A stretch of 64,000 nucleotides of DNA from Panagrolaimus kolymaensis. Taxonomy: Eukaryota; Nematoda; Chromadorea; Rhabditida; Panagrolaimidae. This document shows positions 23,957 to 37,200 of the stretch, piece by piece. The notes beneath the pieces were generated by a model that did not search any database, was not told where the DNA came from, and worked only from the letters and a program-made list of their open reading frames with translations. The stretch spans positions 930,001 to 994,000 of the forward strand of contig JAJQJQ010000016.1 of assembly GCA_028622995.1 (NCBI GenBank). The letters run 5' to 3'. The first letter of the stretch is position 1, and each line of letters starts with the position of its first letter. The position numbers and the translations under genes are program-made.

Positions 23957-25431
23957 TTAATCTTCATCAGAATTTTGTATTTTTTGAATGTATGTAAAAC
24001 CATCTCCAGTTGTTGAAGGAATTGGTAGAAGCCAAAGATACCATTTATTTCCAAAAATACTTTGAAAGTTTGAACATGTTGAACCAAGATCGTATAAAGA
24101 CTTTTCCCATTCATTATTAGCTTCCAATGTTGTTTCATTACTTCTTAACATAATCCATAAATGAGCTTGAAATGCCAACAATGCTAATCCACAAACCTAA
24201 AAAATTTATTTTATAAAATAATTTTAAAAAGATCATTAAAAATAAACTTACAAAAGCATTTATAATACCTGATATAACAACGAGTGAAGAAATTAATTCA
24301 TATGTATCACTGGCATGGTCGAAGGTTGTAAATATTTTGAAAACTGCAGGAATCATAAATGATGTAGCGATTAAACATAACATAAAAGCCCAAAATAAGA
24401 AGAGTAAAAAATATTTGTGATTATGAAAATGTACACATGTCCTAAAAATTATAAAATTAATTATTAAAATATATTTCATTAAGATACAGTAGAATTTTTA
24501 TTTTTCCAAAGTAAAGAAATCCGTGTAAAAATAGATACCTTTCATTTATTACAAAAATGGTTGTCTATATAAAAGTTTCAACCTTTTAGCATGCTTTTTT
24601 CGAGAATTGAAAAATAATACCCACAGCATTCAAAAGTAAAAAGAGTTATTAAAAAATGTGACGACAGCTGTGATTCGTTTATATCAGACTAAATCGTGCC
24701 CAATCGAATGGAAAAAATAAAAATTAAGATTAAAAAAGCCTAAATTATAGAAGCAAAAACAAATTGTGCACGCCTTAAAAATATTTTTAACATTAAAGAA
24801 TAACAATAAAAACATTTAACATCTCGATTGTACCAAGAACAATATTTTATAATTTAAAAGTCAACAATGTATGTATATTATTAAAATATTTGTTATTCAA
24901 AAATGCTTACCCAATAACAGGACAATGGTGGTCCATTCTCATAATACATTTTCCGCATGAACGGCAATGATGAGCTCGATTCGGCTTAAAAACATGACAG
25001 GTATCACAATGTCGTGGATATTTGATGTTATCTATTTCACTAAAATAATAAATTTATAAAATATTGAAAACCAAAAAAAGAGAAAAGTGGAAAACTTACG
25101 CATATTGAAAATGTATTTCAGGATGAGCTATAGCATATTCACCCAATTGACGATAATATAAATCTTCACGATTTTCAAAAGGTACATTGAGAAAATGATT
25201 TGGAACTTGAAAGAGAGGATCAATTGAAGCAGGTTCAGTTAAAGATGCAGCAAGCAAGGATGAAATTGTTAACAAATATACGATATTCCAGACAATCAAA
25301 ATTAATATATGCCATGCAGGATGAAATTCATTCACAAGTCCAATAAAAACTCCAACAAATATTAGATACCAAACAAAAAATGATAGAAGCCAAGCAAAAA
25401 CTCGACAAGGAAAATTTCGACAGCGTACCAT
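23957..25431 (-). CDS. DHHC-type protein S-acyltransferase (palmitoyltransferase)
   Basis: Exons 25100-25431, 24911-25039, 24252-24441 and 23957-24196 encode about 296 residues. Two N-terminal membrane helices (about 10-35 and 40-65) precede the cysteine-rich domain [20 protein letters not shown] with DHHC at about 147-150. Two more helices follow, then an NETTLE segment carrying the conserved TTxE motif, and a C-terminal YDLG...[16 protein letters not shown] block. The enzyme transfers palmitate to cysteines of membrane-associated proteins at Golgi, ER or plasma membrane. Unusually the active-site motif continues PVIGTC instead of the common PWxNNC. The tail resembles the ZDHHC2/15/20 and ZDHHC24 groups, so I give no symbol. 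The intron between exons 2 and 3 is long (469 bp). Confidence 0.92.
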
Positions 25432-25673
25432 TTTATTTATTTTTCATTCAAAAAAAGAAGTAACACAATGCTTGAAAACAAAAAATCGAAGTAAAAAATT
25501 TTATTCGTCTCTCTTTCTCTTCTCTTTCTTACATTTTTTTCCTATATAAATTTTCATAAAACAAAAAAGCCATAATTTGGGATTGAAAAAAACAACTAAA
25601 AATTTAAAAAAACAAAAAATATCAGAGATAATAAAAAGATTTATAAGTTTGAATTTATATATTTATTTTATAA

Positions 25674-28600
25674 TTAAAAAGGCAAATTGTACTCAGCGAC
25701 CCGTTCAAAAAATTTTCTACGCTCGCTAACGGGAATTGCAAGAGTTCGACGCATTTCATCCATTGATAAAGATTCTGTGGCCATTACTGGGTTACTATGA
25801 TATCGAGGGTCATGACGTCGTGATGCTGGCAATCTGGATAGGCCGCTGCCGGCCGGTGGTCGAAAACGAACGGATGCGATCGACAGGGATCCGATTGGTT
25901 TGGGAATCATTGCGTCTTGGGTTTGTGGTTGTTGTTGGATTGGGTCTGGTTGAAGTTGTTGAGATTGAATGGGAATATGCTGGTCGACTTCTTGATCGTT
26001 GGGGTCTAAAATAGGTAACACAAATTATATTTGGAAATTTGGGAAGAGAATAACAATTCAAGCAACAATTATTCGGGTAAAAACCATTGACAATACAAAA
26101 GCGGACGACGAATAAAGGTTAGATTACAAAAAAAAAAAATAGCGAGAGAAATAGAAAGTGCTTTTAAGCTTACCGACGAGAGAAGCCGATTGATTCTGCA
26201 AAAATAAGCTCGATTATTTTTTTGTGAAATAAAAAAGTATTGCTTTTTGTTAGCGTGTGCAACAGCTTATCAAAAGAAAAAGTTTAACTAGTAACATAAA
26301 TTTTTTTTTTGAAAGTTTAACTTTTTCTTTAACAAATATTAATTTTTTATGCTTACCTTGTTCTTCGACGGATGATGAATCGATTTCTAATCGACGTTCA
26401 AGTGCAGAAATTCGAGCTTTAAGTTCATCAATGGTTGCTTCCTTTTGTCGAAGTTCACGCTGAAGGCGTCGATTATGAAGGCTTATTTCTCTAAAAATTT
26501 AGTTTATTTTGCCTATGCTTTAAATGATTATAATTTAATCCTACTCTCGTTCAGCTTCATTTTCTTTATTCGCCAAAATTGTTTGCATTTTCTCGTCTAA
26601 TTGAGAATTTTCTAGACATTTGGCAGAATACATTGCAGATAAATTTGATAATTCAGCTGTAATTTGTTCAATAACTTTTGTTTGTCGATCTTTTGTTGCC
26701 AAATCAGATTGAGATGGGACAGCGGCGGCTTCGTTGGCTTGTTCGCGGCGAAGTTTTTCCACAGCTATTTGAAGCTCCTCTTCATGAGCTCTTCGTACCC
26801 CATCAAGAGCTAAACGGGTGGCATTTTTTTCATCTTCAAGTTCATCAAGATGTTCTTCTCGAAGCTTTTTAAGATCAGAATCAAATTGTCTTCGAAGTTC
26901 ATCTATTGTTTCATCGTATGATGCTTTTAATGCCATAATTCGTTGCTCGCTTGTTGTCTAAATTTTAATTTTTTTTAAAGTACAATTTTGAGTTCAACTA
27001 ACGTGAATGGTATGAAGCTCTTCTTGAAGCTTCTTTTTTCCATTTTCTTCGTGTTCAACTCGTTCTTTAAGAATTCGAAGTTGTCTTTCAAAATCTAATT
27101 TTTGGCCTTCTATTTCTTCATTATGGGAAAGTTGAGAATCTTCTAATTCATTTTCAAGGTCTTGAATTTCTCGCAATAAATCTTCTGTGGATGAAGTTCC
27201 AGCTGTTTCAGTCATGGTTGAAGTGTCTCGAGAATCATATGATCGGTAATCAATTAGACTACTCAACTTTTCATAAGCTGATACAACTTCAGCAAAAGCT
27301 GATTCCATTTTATCTATAGCTTGTTCAGCGTTTTCATCTAATCCCGCTACAGTACGAATTAATTTATCAACCGAATGTCGAAGTAAAGCAAATTTAGAGG
27401 ATTGACTTGAATGTAAAACTTTGGAAAGGGCTCCAACTTGAACTTTAAGTAGAGAAACGAGACGTCGACTTACATCCAAGTTGCTAAAAAAGAGAGAAAA
27501 AAACTTTTTTTTATTCTTTTGTCCAAAAAAGAAAGCTGAGGAAGGAACTTACTAAACATATTCCGGTGTAGTAGTTTTGTGTGAAGTTTCAAAATTGCCG
27601 GATGATGAAATAGAATTATCTGATTCATATTGGCGTCGAAGAATATCCATTTCAGCTTGTTGTTTTATAACATCAGCTTCCGCAGCTGTAAGGCATTTTC
27701 GCAAATTTGTTAGTTCCTTTGGCTGCAAAAATGACAAATTTTTATTAAACTTTTTTCTCCTCATCTTTCAAACAAAAAAGTTTTTTTTAAATATAACCAA
27801 AGTCAAAGAGAAGAAGGGAAGACATTTGCTAAAAATAAACCAAAAAATAAGGCCACCCGCTGTTGTTGTTTTTAACCAACGGTCAAAAAATATCAAAAAT
27901 ATATTTATTTTTTTGTCATTAAATTTAAAAAATTGTTAAAGGTTTTTCTTTACAAAAATCATTTTGAGAGATTATTGTAAAAAACACGGTAAGTGAGAGA
28001 AGATTTTTAATATAAAAATGTAACAATTAGTGGTAAAGTTAAATAATTTTAAACAAAATTATTTTTAATTTAAATATAATAAAATTCTTACATTATTTGA
28101 ATTAAAAACCGATCGAAGTCTTTCATTTTCGGCTTGGGTATCATTGAGACGGCCCTTCGTTTCATGAAGTTGATCTCTTAAAGTTTGAACCTAAAAAAAT
28201 CTCCGATTAGCACAAATCTCATTTTTCCTTGACCTAAAAATGCCCCTTTTTCTTTTTTCATTTTATAAAGATTAACCTCGCATGAAAATGACTTTGATAA
28301 AGTTGGAAAAGCATGATGAAAAAAGCAACGACATTTTAATGCCGTCAGCTGCGAGTGTTGTTGTTGCTGAACCGATGGCAAAGTAAATTCCATCGATAAT
28401 ATTTTTTAATAGGTTTAAAAGAAATTAAACTCGATTTTTTAAAAAAAAGTTAAACCGGAAATTGTTGTCGCAGCAGGTTTAACTTTTTTACTATTAAAAA
28501 GGAACAGCAAATCACTCAAATTTCTTGTACTTAACGCCTCCAAAAAATGAAGAATGAGAAAAAACAAGAACAGTCAATTTTTTTCAATTTTATCTTCTCT

Positions 28601-31600
28601 TCGACAGCAATCGACAATAACACAACAGAAAATAAAAAAATAAGTTGACCAGAATTAAAAAAAATTTGAAGAGGAGAATCAACAACAATTGAATTTGTCG
28701 CGGCAAAAAGAAAAACGATTTACATAAAATACTTTTGCTTAACGATAACTACCACCGCCATAATACGGACATTTTCCATATTTAGGATACGAGCAGCATA
28801 ACCAAAAAAGTGTAAAAGAGAGAAAAAGAATGTATAAAAAAGTTTTTATTATTTTTTTATGCTTTTCATAGAAAAGCTTTTGTTTGTTTGTTTTTTTAAA
28901 AGGAAAACAAAATAAAATCATTAAAAATTTGTTGTAAGAAAACTAAGGAAAATGTCTCCTAAAATATACGAAAATATTACTCACTCTTGGACTTGGAATA
29001 AAAAATGGATCATCATAATCAAATGAGGATGGTTGACGATGATAATATGTGGATGACATAGGTGAGACAATGGCAGTTGGATTATGATTATTATTATGAT
29101 GATGATTTAAATGAATTTCTCGATAACGCCGAGCTGTGGCTAACATCATAGCTGCTGATGGAAATGTCGCCATTTCGGATAAAGGAAGTGTGAGGAGGTG
29201 GTGGTGTTGAGAAAAAAAAGAAGAAAAAAAGGAGGATTTTCAATCAACCGAAATGTTGGTCTAAGAGATTGAAAAAAATCGATTTTTAATATTTTTACGG
29301 AATTAGTTTTTTTTTCGTGGCACGGACTCAAAAGAAGAATAAAAAAAGGCGCATCTGTGCATCAAAGCAGATGCAAAAAAAAATTTAGCGTGCAAAAAAG
29401 CATCTGTTTCAAAGAGTGAAAACACCTTTGTAAAATAAAAAAAATAAATGCAGAGGAGTGGTGTAATTCAGTCAAATCGTATTTTCTTTTTTTATCGTCT
29501 CATTTTTGAAGGAGAAAAAAGAATGTGAGTCAAAAAAAATGGATGAAGACGCACCTTTTTGGTAAAAAAAAATGAGAGGTGAGTAAGAATCAACACAACA
29601 CCCTTTTCAAGAGTCAGTTTTCTTATCTTTTTTTGGAACAAGAAGAAAAAAATTTAAGGAAATTTTTTAAAAAGAAATTATGTGTATTTATTTATAGGAG
29701 GTGGTGGTTAATTTGCTGCCGGAGGCATTTGAACAAGCGCCAAACTTGTTCATTCATTAATCATGAATTTTTTAAAAAGGGTTTTGGGACTTTTAAATGG
29801 TCATTAAAAAAAATTTGTGACCATTTTAATGGGATATATAAATAAAGCAAGAGTTTTAAAATTTCGCCCAAGGCAATAAATTAATTTCACGCAATTATTA
29901 TTTGCAAATCAAATATAAAAAAGTATAAAGTAAAAATTCTCAGAAACAAAATTATTTATGTAGTTCTCTTCTATTTTATTAAAATAATTCTATTTTGACT
30001 CTTCATGTTTTTCTTTTTAAATCAAAAATGTCCATTTTTTTGAAAAGCTTTTTTCGGTCTTAAAAAAAGACTAGAATTTTTTTTAAAAAAAGCTGCGAGT
30101 AATGATTTGAACAAACAAAAACAAAAATGAATAAAAATCGGAGGAATAAAAAAGTTTTTTTGTTGCTCTTCCAATTTTATCAAAGTCAATTCCAAATATG
30201 TATACAGGTGGTAACTCACTACCAACCCCGATAAAAAACGAGACTCACTGATTGTCGTAAGCGTTCTTCCTTTGAAAATGAATCATTATTTCGTCGTTGA
30301 TGAACTCGTTCCGATGATTTTTCTTTTAATCTATTTACTGGGGAACGCCGCATCGCGGGTGAAACGCTTTGTCGACGAGATCGGCGACGACGCCGATTAC
30401 TTTGTTGATTGGAATCATTTGAAGATTGTTGTTGGCACCTTATTCGATCATTTTGAACTTGTAAAATATTTTGTGATGATTCTATTATTTGTCTTCCTGC
30501 CATATTATTTGCTGCGATAGCAGCCGCTGCTTCTTGCTCTTGAACAGCAGCTTGAAATTCTTCTTCAATTTCTGCTTCAGTACTTGAAGATTCTTCATCC
30601 ATAATGGAATTACTATGATGTGATTCGGGTGCAACATAAGCTATGTGTTTCTTCCTTCGAGTTGGAAGGGAAATGAGATCAGCTGAATCTGCTTGTGAAT
30701 GACCGTCAAAAGAAGCACACGATTCAACTGGATAAGTGGGTGATGGATTATGTAAATTTTGTTGAATGGCTTGAATCCATGAATCTCTGATCCCCGGAGT
30801 CATTGCAGAAAGAATGTAACGAGCACGTCGACATTTAATTTCGATACCATAGTTTTTAGCTGAAGCTGACGGATAAACATTCTCACATTCAGTTAAATCT
30901 ATGCTCAATGCGGGTTCATGAGTATCCTCAGACCAAATATCTCTGAAATGCGATTTTTTTTTTGAAGATTTTATAGTATTGAACTCACTTGTATAATGAT
31001 AGCGAAAGCCCTGCTAATACACACCAATGTTTTATCCATTGTTCTTCATTTTTTCCACGTAACATTAACCATCCCTTTCGAAGGGTTACTGTACTAGTAT
31101 CAATTGAACAAAATTTATTTACAGGTTCTGACGCTGGTTGTTCGGTGGAAGGAAAGGGTGGAGATAATGAACGTTTAATAATTTCATCCCGGCCTAAACG
31201 ATCGCGTTGCTTAATACTTCTGGGAGTTCCATGCAAAGGTAATTCTGTAGTTTGTTCAGGAGCTCGAGATTCGCTCGCTGATGATCGAGTTGATGGTGTG
31301 CTACCATTTCGACAATTTACCTAATAAAATGATTTAAGAAAAAAAAATTAAGTTGCAACACAAACTTGAATAACTATAGGATCCAATGATGGATGTAAAT
31401 CAATTGCATCAGGTGGAGGTGAAAATAGCATTGAAGATGACGATTCATCAAAATCATCTGTCGCTTCACCACTTGTTCGTGGATAACTTAATGGACTCAT
31501 TTGTATTGCATTTTGTTTTGCATAATGTTGTAATACACCTTGCCATCTACGAATTTCTTCTGTTGTATCAGCTTTAACATAAATAATTACAGGATGTTTT

Positions 31601-34247
31601 TGTCCATCAGATGTTTCAAAATTTGATTTATCATTATTTTTAAATGCAATCAAAATACTATGATTATGATTTGTTATTGCATCAGCTTCAGAAACTCGAA
31701 TACAATGTGTGAGATCGAGAGTTAGCTGTGGAACAGTTTCGGGCTAAAATATCAAGATGAATTTAAAAAATTTTAAGAAATGATGTCATACATTATCATC
31801 TAGGGCATAACTAAGTTCACCATCATCATATAAAGTAAAAAATCTTCGTTGCCATCTTTTCGATGAATGAGATACATATGAAAAATCAAGACCCAATGGT
31901 GCAATATATAAATGACCGCAGGCTGTTATTTTACGGGTCATCTAAAAAATAATTTAAATTAAAAAAATGTTTTGTCTTTAAATTAAAAAACGACTATTAT
32001 CTTTTTTTATAAATTTCATTCAAAATAAGTCGAAAATAAAAGATGGATGGATTCTCTCTCATTAAAACCGTGACGACTTACGACGACAATAATGACAAAA
32101 GAATTGTGATGACTAGCGATAAAGTCGATTCGTCGACCAACGTCCACCACGAGAAGAAGCAAGCACGAGAAAGATAAGCAGGCGACACAAAAAAAAATTT
32201 TGCAAACACTTTTGCGTTGCGCAACTTTTTTTCGAAGATTTAATTTTCCTTCAAAAGCAGACGATTTTTGACAAAAAAAACTAGTTGAAACAAAAAAAAC
32301 TCCGGAAGTGTATACTAATCTTTGAAGGATAACTAAGCGATTAATGTAAAGAAAACAACTTTAAAGTTTTGTTTTAAAATTATTACTTTTTTTTATGAAG
32401 AAAAAAAGAAGAATAAGACTTGCTTTTGCTTGTATATAATTGGGACGATGAATGTGCTGTATTTTAAAGGTACAAAAAATGGATTGGATTCAGATAGGCG
32501 GCAAAAAATAATTTAAAATGAACATCCGCATCAAAGATTTCAAACTTCTTTTTTTCATACGAAAATGATGTGAGAGACCAGAATCCATTATAAAAATCCG
32601 AATAGCCAGCCTACTTTTTTTGAAAATCTGATTTACGAAATGAAAAAAAAATTTAAAAGTTTTTTTTGTTGAATTTTTGAGGGAGAAAATATAGATACAT
32701 AAAAGAGTGCGAAAAAAAGCGCAAGCAGCACACAAAAAAGCATAGGAGGAACGAATCAATTGCATAGAAAAATGTAAAAGAACGGAGAGGGAGAGCGCTG
32801 GTTATTATTAATGGGGAGCTTTTTTTGCTTAAAAAAAGTGTAGCCGCCACAATACATACTATCGGCTCACTGACTGACCAATTCACAAATATGCCAAACA
32901 GGATAAAAATAATTTTTTGAATGTTGTTAAATGTTAGAATATGCGCGTAAATAATCATTCCTTCTTCAAAAAATAAATGGGGAAAACATTTTTGGTGAGA
33001 GAAAAACAAGGGCAAGGCCACAAAAACCGCAGAAAATTTTTTTTCAGCGATAACAACACAACCATTTTAAAAATGCAGAGATTTAAATGTTCGGGGATTG
33101 TCGGAGTTGTTTATTATTGAACAAAAATAAAATTTTTATGGTTGCTGCTAAATAGTAAAAGTTGTTTTTCATCGAATAAAAAAAAGGTTAAATTTCAGCC
33201 AAAAATTATAGTTCGTCTTTGCTGAATAAAAAAAGAAGATAGGTTTCGAAAAGAGGGACGGGGAGATTTGTGACCAATTGTGTGAGACTCTCTCACTCTT
33301 TTTTCGGTGGTTGCTTTCTTCTCATTCAATCGATAGATCAAATAAAAAAGAAAAAGGCTGGCAAGAATCTGTGAAAGCATAAAAGCGACTGAAGAAAAAA
33401 AAATTCTTTTTGAGGGAAGGGAAAAAGCAAGGATGGTCAGCGTTATTGCTGCCTTGCGTGGGCAATGATTCATAAATACATAAAACAGCTGTGGTTGGTG
33501 GCTTCATCACCAGCTTCCTACTACAACAACATTTCCTTTTTTTTCTTAAACTTCCAAAAATACAGCAAAATTGCGAAAGGGAAAGTAGAATTGAGGGCAT
33601 ATTGTTGAAAAGAAAGCGAGTCACATTTGCATATTTAAAAAAGGAAAAGAGGGACTGCTCCGTAAGAGGCAGTCGTAAGTCGATGCTGTTGGAAGAGAGG
33701 ACATTGGAATTAAATCAATACTTTGCGAGAAAAAATGCACTCAAAAGAGGGAATAACAAAAATGCGCGGACGGATATCCCGAAAAAGGAGAGAAAATGTT
33801 ATTGGAATCGAATCAATTGCTACCAGATGACTCGTACACTCTCTTTAACATCAACCAACAAAAAAATGAGGGCAAGGGTATAACTAATTCGGCGTGAACT
33901 GTATAACTACTACACACGCAAAAAAAAATTAAGTCTATTCTTTTCTTTACAATCTAAAAAAAGAATAGAACCAAAACCGGTTTAATTTTTAAGGCCAAAC
34001 TGTGTGGTTTTTTTTTTCATGTGACAGATTCAACATTAAACAACAAAATGCTACCTAATAAAAATAGAAAAAAGTAAACAAATAAAAATTAACAAACTTT
34101 TGCTTTTTCAAGAGCTTCTTCTGAATGACATTCTTTTTGTTGATAACAATTTTGACAACGGGTTGAACTAAATACATTAGGTTGAAAACGGGTGCATGAT
34201 CGTCTCGATGCACTTAATGTAAGCGTGCCATTTGGATTGGGTGGCAT
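25674..34247 (-). CDS. MPRIP: M-RIP/outspread-type protein: two PH domains plus coiled coil
   Basis: Long isoform exons: 34098-34247, 31792-31941, 31366-31743, 30989-31320, 30249-30942, 28092-28190, 27553-27722, 27003-27483, 26545-26957, 26357-26490, optional 26174-26195, 25674-26005; about 1110 residues without the optional exon. Residues 1-50 carry the family N-terminus ([20 protein letters not shown]). PH1 spans about 57-165 ([20 protein letters not shown]). PH2 spans about 300-400 ([30 protein letters not shown]). A basic Ser/Arg-rich linker follows, then coiled coil (about 569-1000) with family segment [15 protein letters not shown]. The mammalian relative links RhoA and myosin phosphatase to actin. 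The first intron is 2.16 kb. Confidence 0.9.
26174..26195 (-). other. 22-nt microexon that switches the C-terminal frame (MPRIP-like gene)
   Basis: The 22 bases lie between TTTTTGCAG and GTAAGC, both good splice signals. Skipping the exon reads the last exon as [11 protein letters not shown]... to the stop at 25674 (1110 residues). Including it reads ESIGFSRR then [12 protein letters not shown]... to a stop at 25810 (about 1072 residues, Arg/Ser/Thr-rich tail). Both frames of the last exon remain open and both totals are multiples of three. Confidence 0.6.
28277..28393 (-). CDS. Candidate alternative first coding exon, short MPRIP-like isoform
   Basis: An ATG-started frame [16 protein letters not shown]... 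runs 39 codons to a donor (GAG|GTTAAT). It would splice in phase 0 to the coiled-coil exon at 28190, the same phase as the PH-linker exon 30249-30942. The product would lack both PH domains. Weaker than the other candidate at 28985-29173, because the donor is not strong. Confidence 0.3.
28985..29173 (-). CDS. Candidate alternative first coding exon of MPRIP-like gene
   Basis: An ATG-started frame of 63 codons ([16 protein letters not shown]..., His/Asn-rich, [19 protein letters not shown]) ends at a strong donor AGA|GTGAGT. Phase 0 fits the next exon at 28190. The frame has a stop between the only good upstream acceptor (TCTCTTAG, 29261-29268) and the ATG, so it cannot be an internal exon in frame and is best read as an internal start. 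The isoform would carry only the coiled-coil half. Confidence 0.45.
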
Positions 34248-34253
34248 ATTTAC

Positions 34254-34270
34254 CTATAACATAAAAAAAA
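34254..34270 (-). promoter_or_regulatory. Acceptor-like site just before the MPRIP-like start codon
   Basis: On the - strand a T-rich run ends TTATAG six bases before ATGCCACCC. It could be a spliced-leader trans-splice site or the acceptor of a 5'-UTR intron. The sequence alone cannot tell. Confidence 0.45.
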
Positions 34271-37200
34271 TATACAGTATCACAAATAAAATTATCGAAA
34301 ACATAAACGATTTTAAAAGAATGAAATTAGAAATGCGTTTGAGAGTGGGACAAATTAACGCAAAAAAACACGAATGACTGTCAGAAATTTTGGTCGGATA
34401 CAGCTTTTAATGGTTGCTGTCAAAGTCTTCGTCGGAGTTGTCATTAACAGTTTTTTTCTTTTCACTTCTCCATTGCTCGAAGAAGCAGCAAGCTTCTATC
34501 GTTATTTATGTTGCGGGATGCTTGCTTTCATTCAAATGCAAATCAGACAATATAACAAAAAGGCGACACGAAAGAAATTAAAAAAAAATCGTGTGTAAAT
34601 TCTCGTAAATGAGTTTTACAAACAAACAAAAAATAACCGAAAACGTTCGAGACATTAACTTGCTTAAACTTTCAAGCTTACAAGATTATCGAAGTAAAAC
34701 AAAAAGTATAAATCTAAATCGATTTATATATAGCGTAAAATTGGCTAAAAAAGTGTTATATTTCACTCATTTTTTTCATTTCAATCAAAAAATGCCAATG
34801 GTCAGCTTTAATGATGACCACTACTGCTATCGTTGCTTTTTTTAAAGCAGCTGCTGTTGCTATTGAACGAAGCATTGGAAAAGTATAAAAATCTGTTCCT
34901 TCAAAAAGTTTAAAAAAAACTAACGAGAGAATATTAAAAAAAAGTTTCAACGCGCGCAGTTTTGGACAAAAGCCGAAGAAAGCACTTGGACTTGGAAAAG
35001 AAAAGCACATCAGTTTTTTCCCTCGCAAAAATTTATTTTTGAGTGACCAAAAAGTCGCCAACACACAAATAAAGAAAAGCCACTCCCGCAGCGGGGAAAG
35101 AGCTATTAAGTGAATAAACCATACTAACTAACTAAAGCCGCTGCTGCTGAGTTGAGGTGGATGGATATTCCTCTCCTCCTTGAATCCCGCGCAACGCAAG
35201 TCCGCCATCCATTATTCATTATTATTATCGAGTAAAAAATCGGAGAAGTAGCTCCCTCCCTCAGTAGTAAGTAAGCTAAAAAGAAAAGGGAGAAAGAAAA
35301 AACATGTAAAAAATCAAGAAAAAAAAATCCGGCGCAAAGAAAAAAAATTGAGGAGATCCCGAATAAAGTAAACATGAGAATGGATTTTGAGTGAAATTTT
35401 CACACAAGATAAGCAAACCCATCAACTAATAATGCCAGAGGGGATATATAGATGAGAGAGAAAGTGGAGGAGGGATAAAATGGTTGTTGTTGGATGGAAG
35501 GATTATCAACAACAAAAACGTGTTCATATTATTTTATTATTTATTTTTTTGCAAAAACTCAAAAACGGAAAGAATGGGGAAAAATTTGATGAGGGAAAAT
35601 CATTCTGGGAGGAGAAGAGATGAACTATTTCTATTGTGGTCATTCATTCAAGTGAATATGCTCTTCCGGAACAGCAAAAAGCGATTATAAAATTTTGAAG
35701 GCTTGGGAATAATGCACATTGAAAAGTCGATTAACAATAATAAAAATAAAAAAGCCGGTTCAACTTTAAAATAATGGTTCCATCTTCTTCTTTTTTTTAC
35801 AACTTTAAAGTTTAAACGGAAAGAAACAACGTGAATCAGGTCAGAAGTCGCTCATCATCGTCGAGAAAAAAAGAAAGAAAGTGAACGCGGCGGTTTTAGT
35901 TTTTTTTTTTCTGTTAAACCATGGACCAAAATAGAAAGGAAAAAACGTAAAAAATAAACAAAAATAAAAGTAGCGCGGGAAGCTTCTTTGAGAAAAAAAT
36001 GCAACCAACATACATCAACAACGGCGGCGAAGAAAACCTCGATGATCGTCTTTTTTAGTTATTGCAATATGGGGCCTAAAATATGAAAGTCAAAAAAAAT
36101 CATATTGAGCGATCTTCTCATTCATTAGTCAAAAGGGCGGCGGTGGAGGAAATGGCGTTCATCCTGTTGCCACTTTCTCATTAGTGCTGCCTGTTTCTTT
36201 GGCAACGACACAAGTAAAAAAAGATGATTGTAAAAAATGACCATAAAAAGGAAAAGGCGACAGCAACAAGCAGCTACCGATCGCTATCAGACGATGCATG
36301 CGATAACACAAAAAAACGAACGTCTAAAAATTCGATAAATAAAATCGTCATTTTTTTTCCAAATGTTTGGGATAAAATTTCAAAAAAGTGCAAGAAGAGA
36401 AGAAAAAAAACTATTTTCAACACCCAAAAGCAGACACTTTAAAAAAAAATTGGGTCTTAGATTACGAATAAAGAAAAAACAGCCGTTGTTATCAAAAAAG
36501 GAAATGGTTTTCGTGGGAACACAAGCAAGGAAAAAGTGTCTTAAGAATTGTCTTCTTCAAGTCAATAATACATATTATTAGGGAGGTCTTCTAAAAAAAG
36601 GTCGAAAGTTTCCGCAACCGCCTTCATCGCTGTTTTTTCTAATCAGCTGTTGCTTGTTTGTGTTGTTGCTGCTGCAAAAAAAAAAGAATAATGAAATCAA
36701 CGAATGAAAAAAAAAAAACAATTAAATTTTTATCACAAATTTTTTTAGGCGCCAAAAAAAGGAAGGTAAACTTATTTTATTTTTTTGGTTGTTAAAAATA
36801 AGGAAATATCTTAAATATAAACATTTTTCTTTAAAATGTGAGTCATTAAAAAATAGAGTTAACCAAAAAAAAGAAAGACAATTTTTTGAGATGAATGGAA
36901 AATAAAAAACAACATAGCTTTCTTTTTCTTTAATGATGAATAAGCTAACTCAATAGTCAAAATAAATCAATGATATCAGAAATCAACGACAGCTTTCTTA
37001 AATCCCTAAGTATGAGCGTTAATAAAATTGTTTTTAAAAAAGTCAACGAATTTGAATCTTATTATTAATAACATTTTAAAAAATAATAATACGATAATCC
37101 TTATCTCAATGAAAAATATTCATCTCATTTTTCAATAAAGATTTTTTTGTATTGTATCAACTTTCTTTGAAATTATTACAATTATCAACTCTTCAGTAAA

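Noticed and set aside
28739..28921. Small Gly/Tyr peptide gene ending [16 protein letters not shown] on the - strand
   Set aside because: No convincing start, signal peptide or splice partner; the rest of the frame is low-complexity lysine/phenylalanine sequence within an intron.
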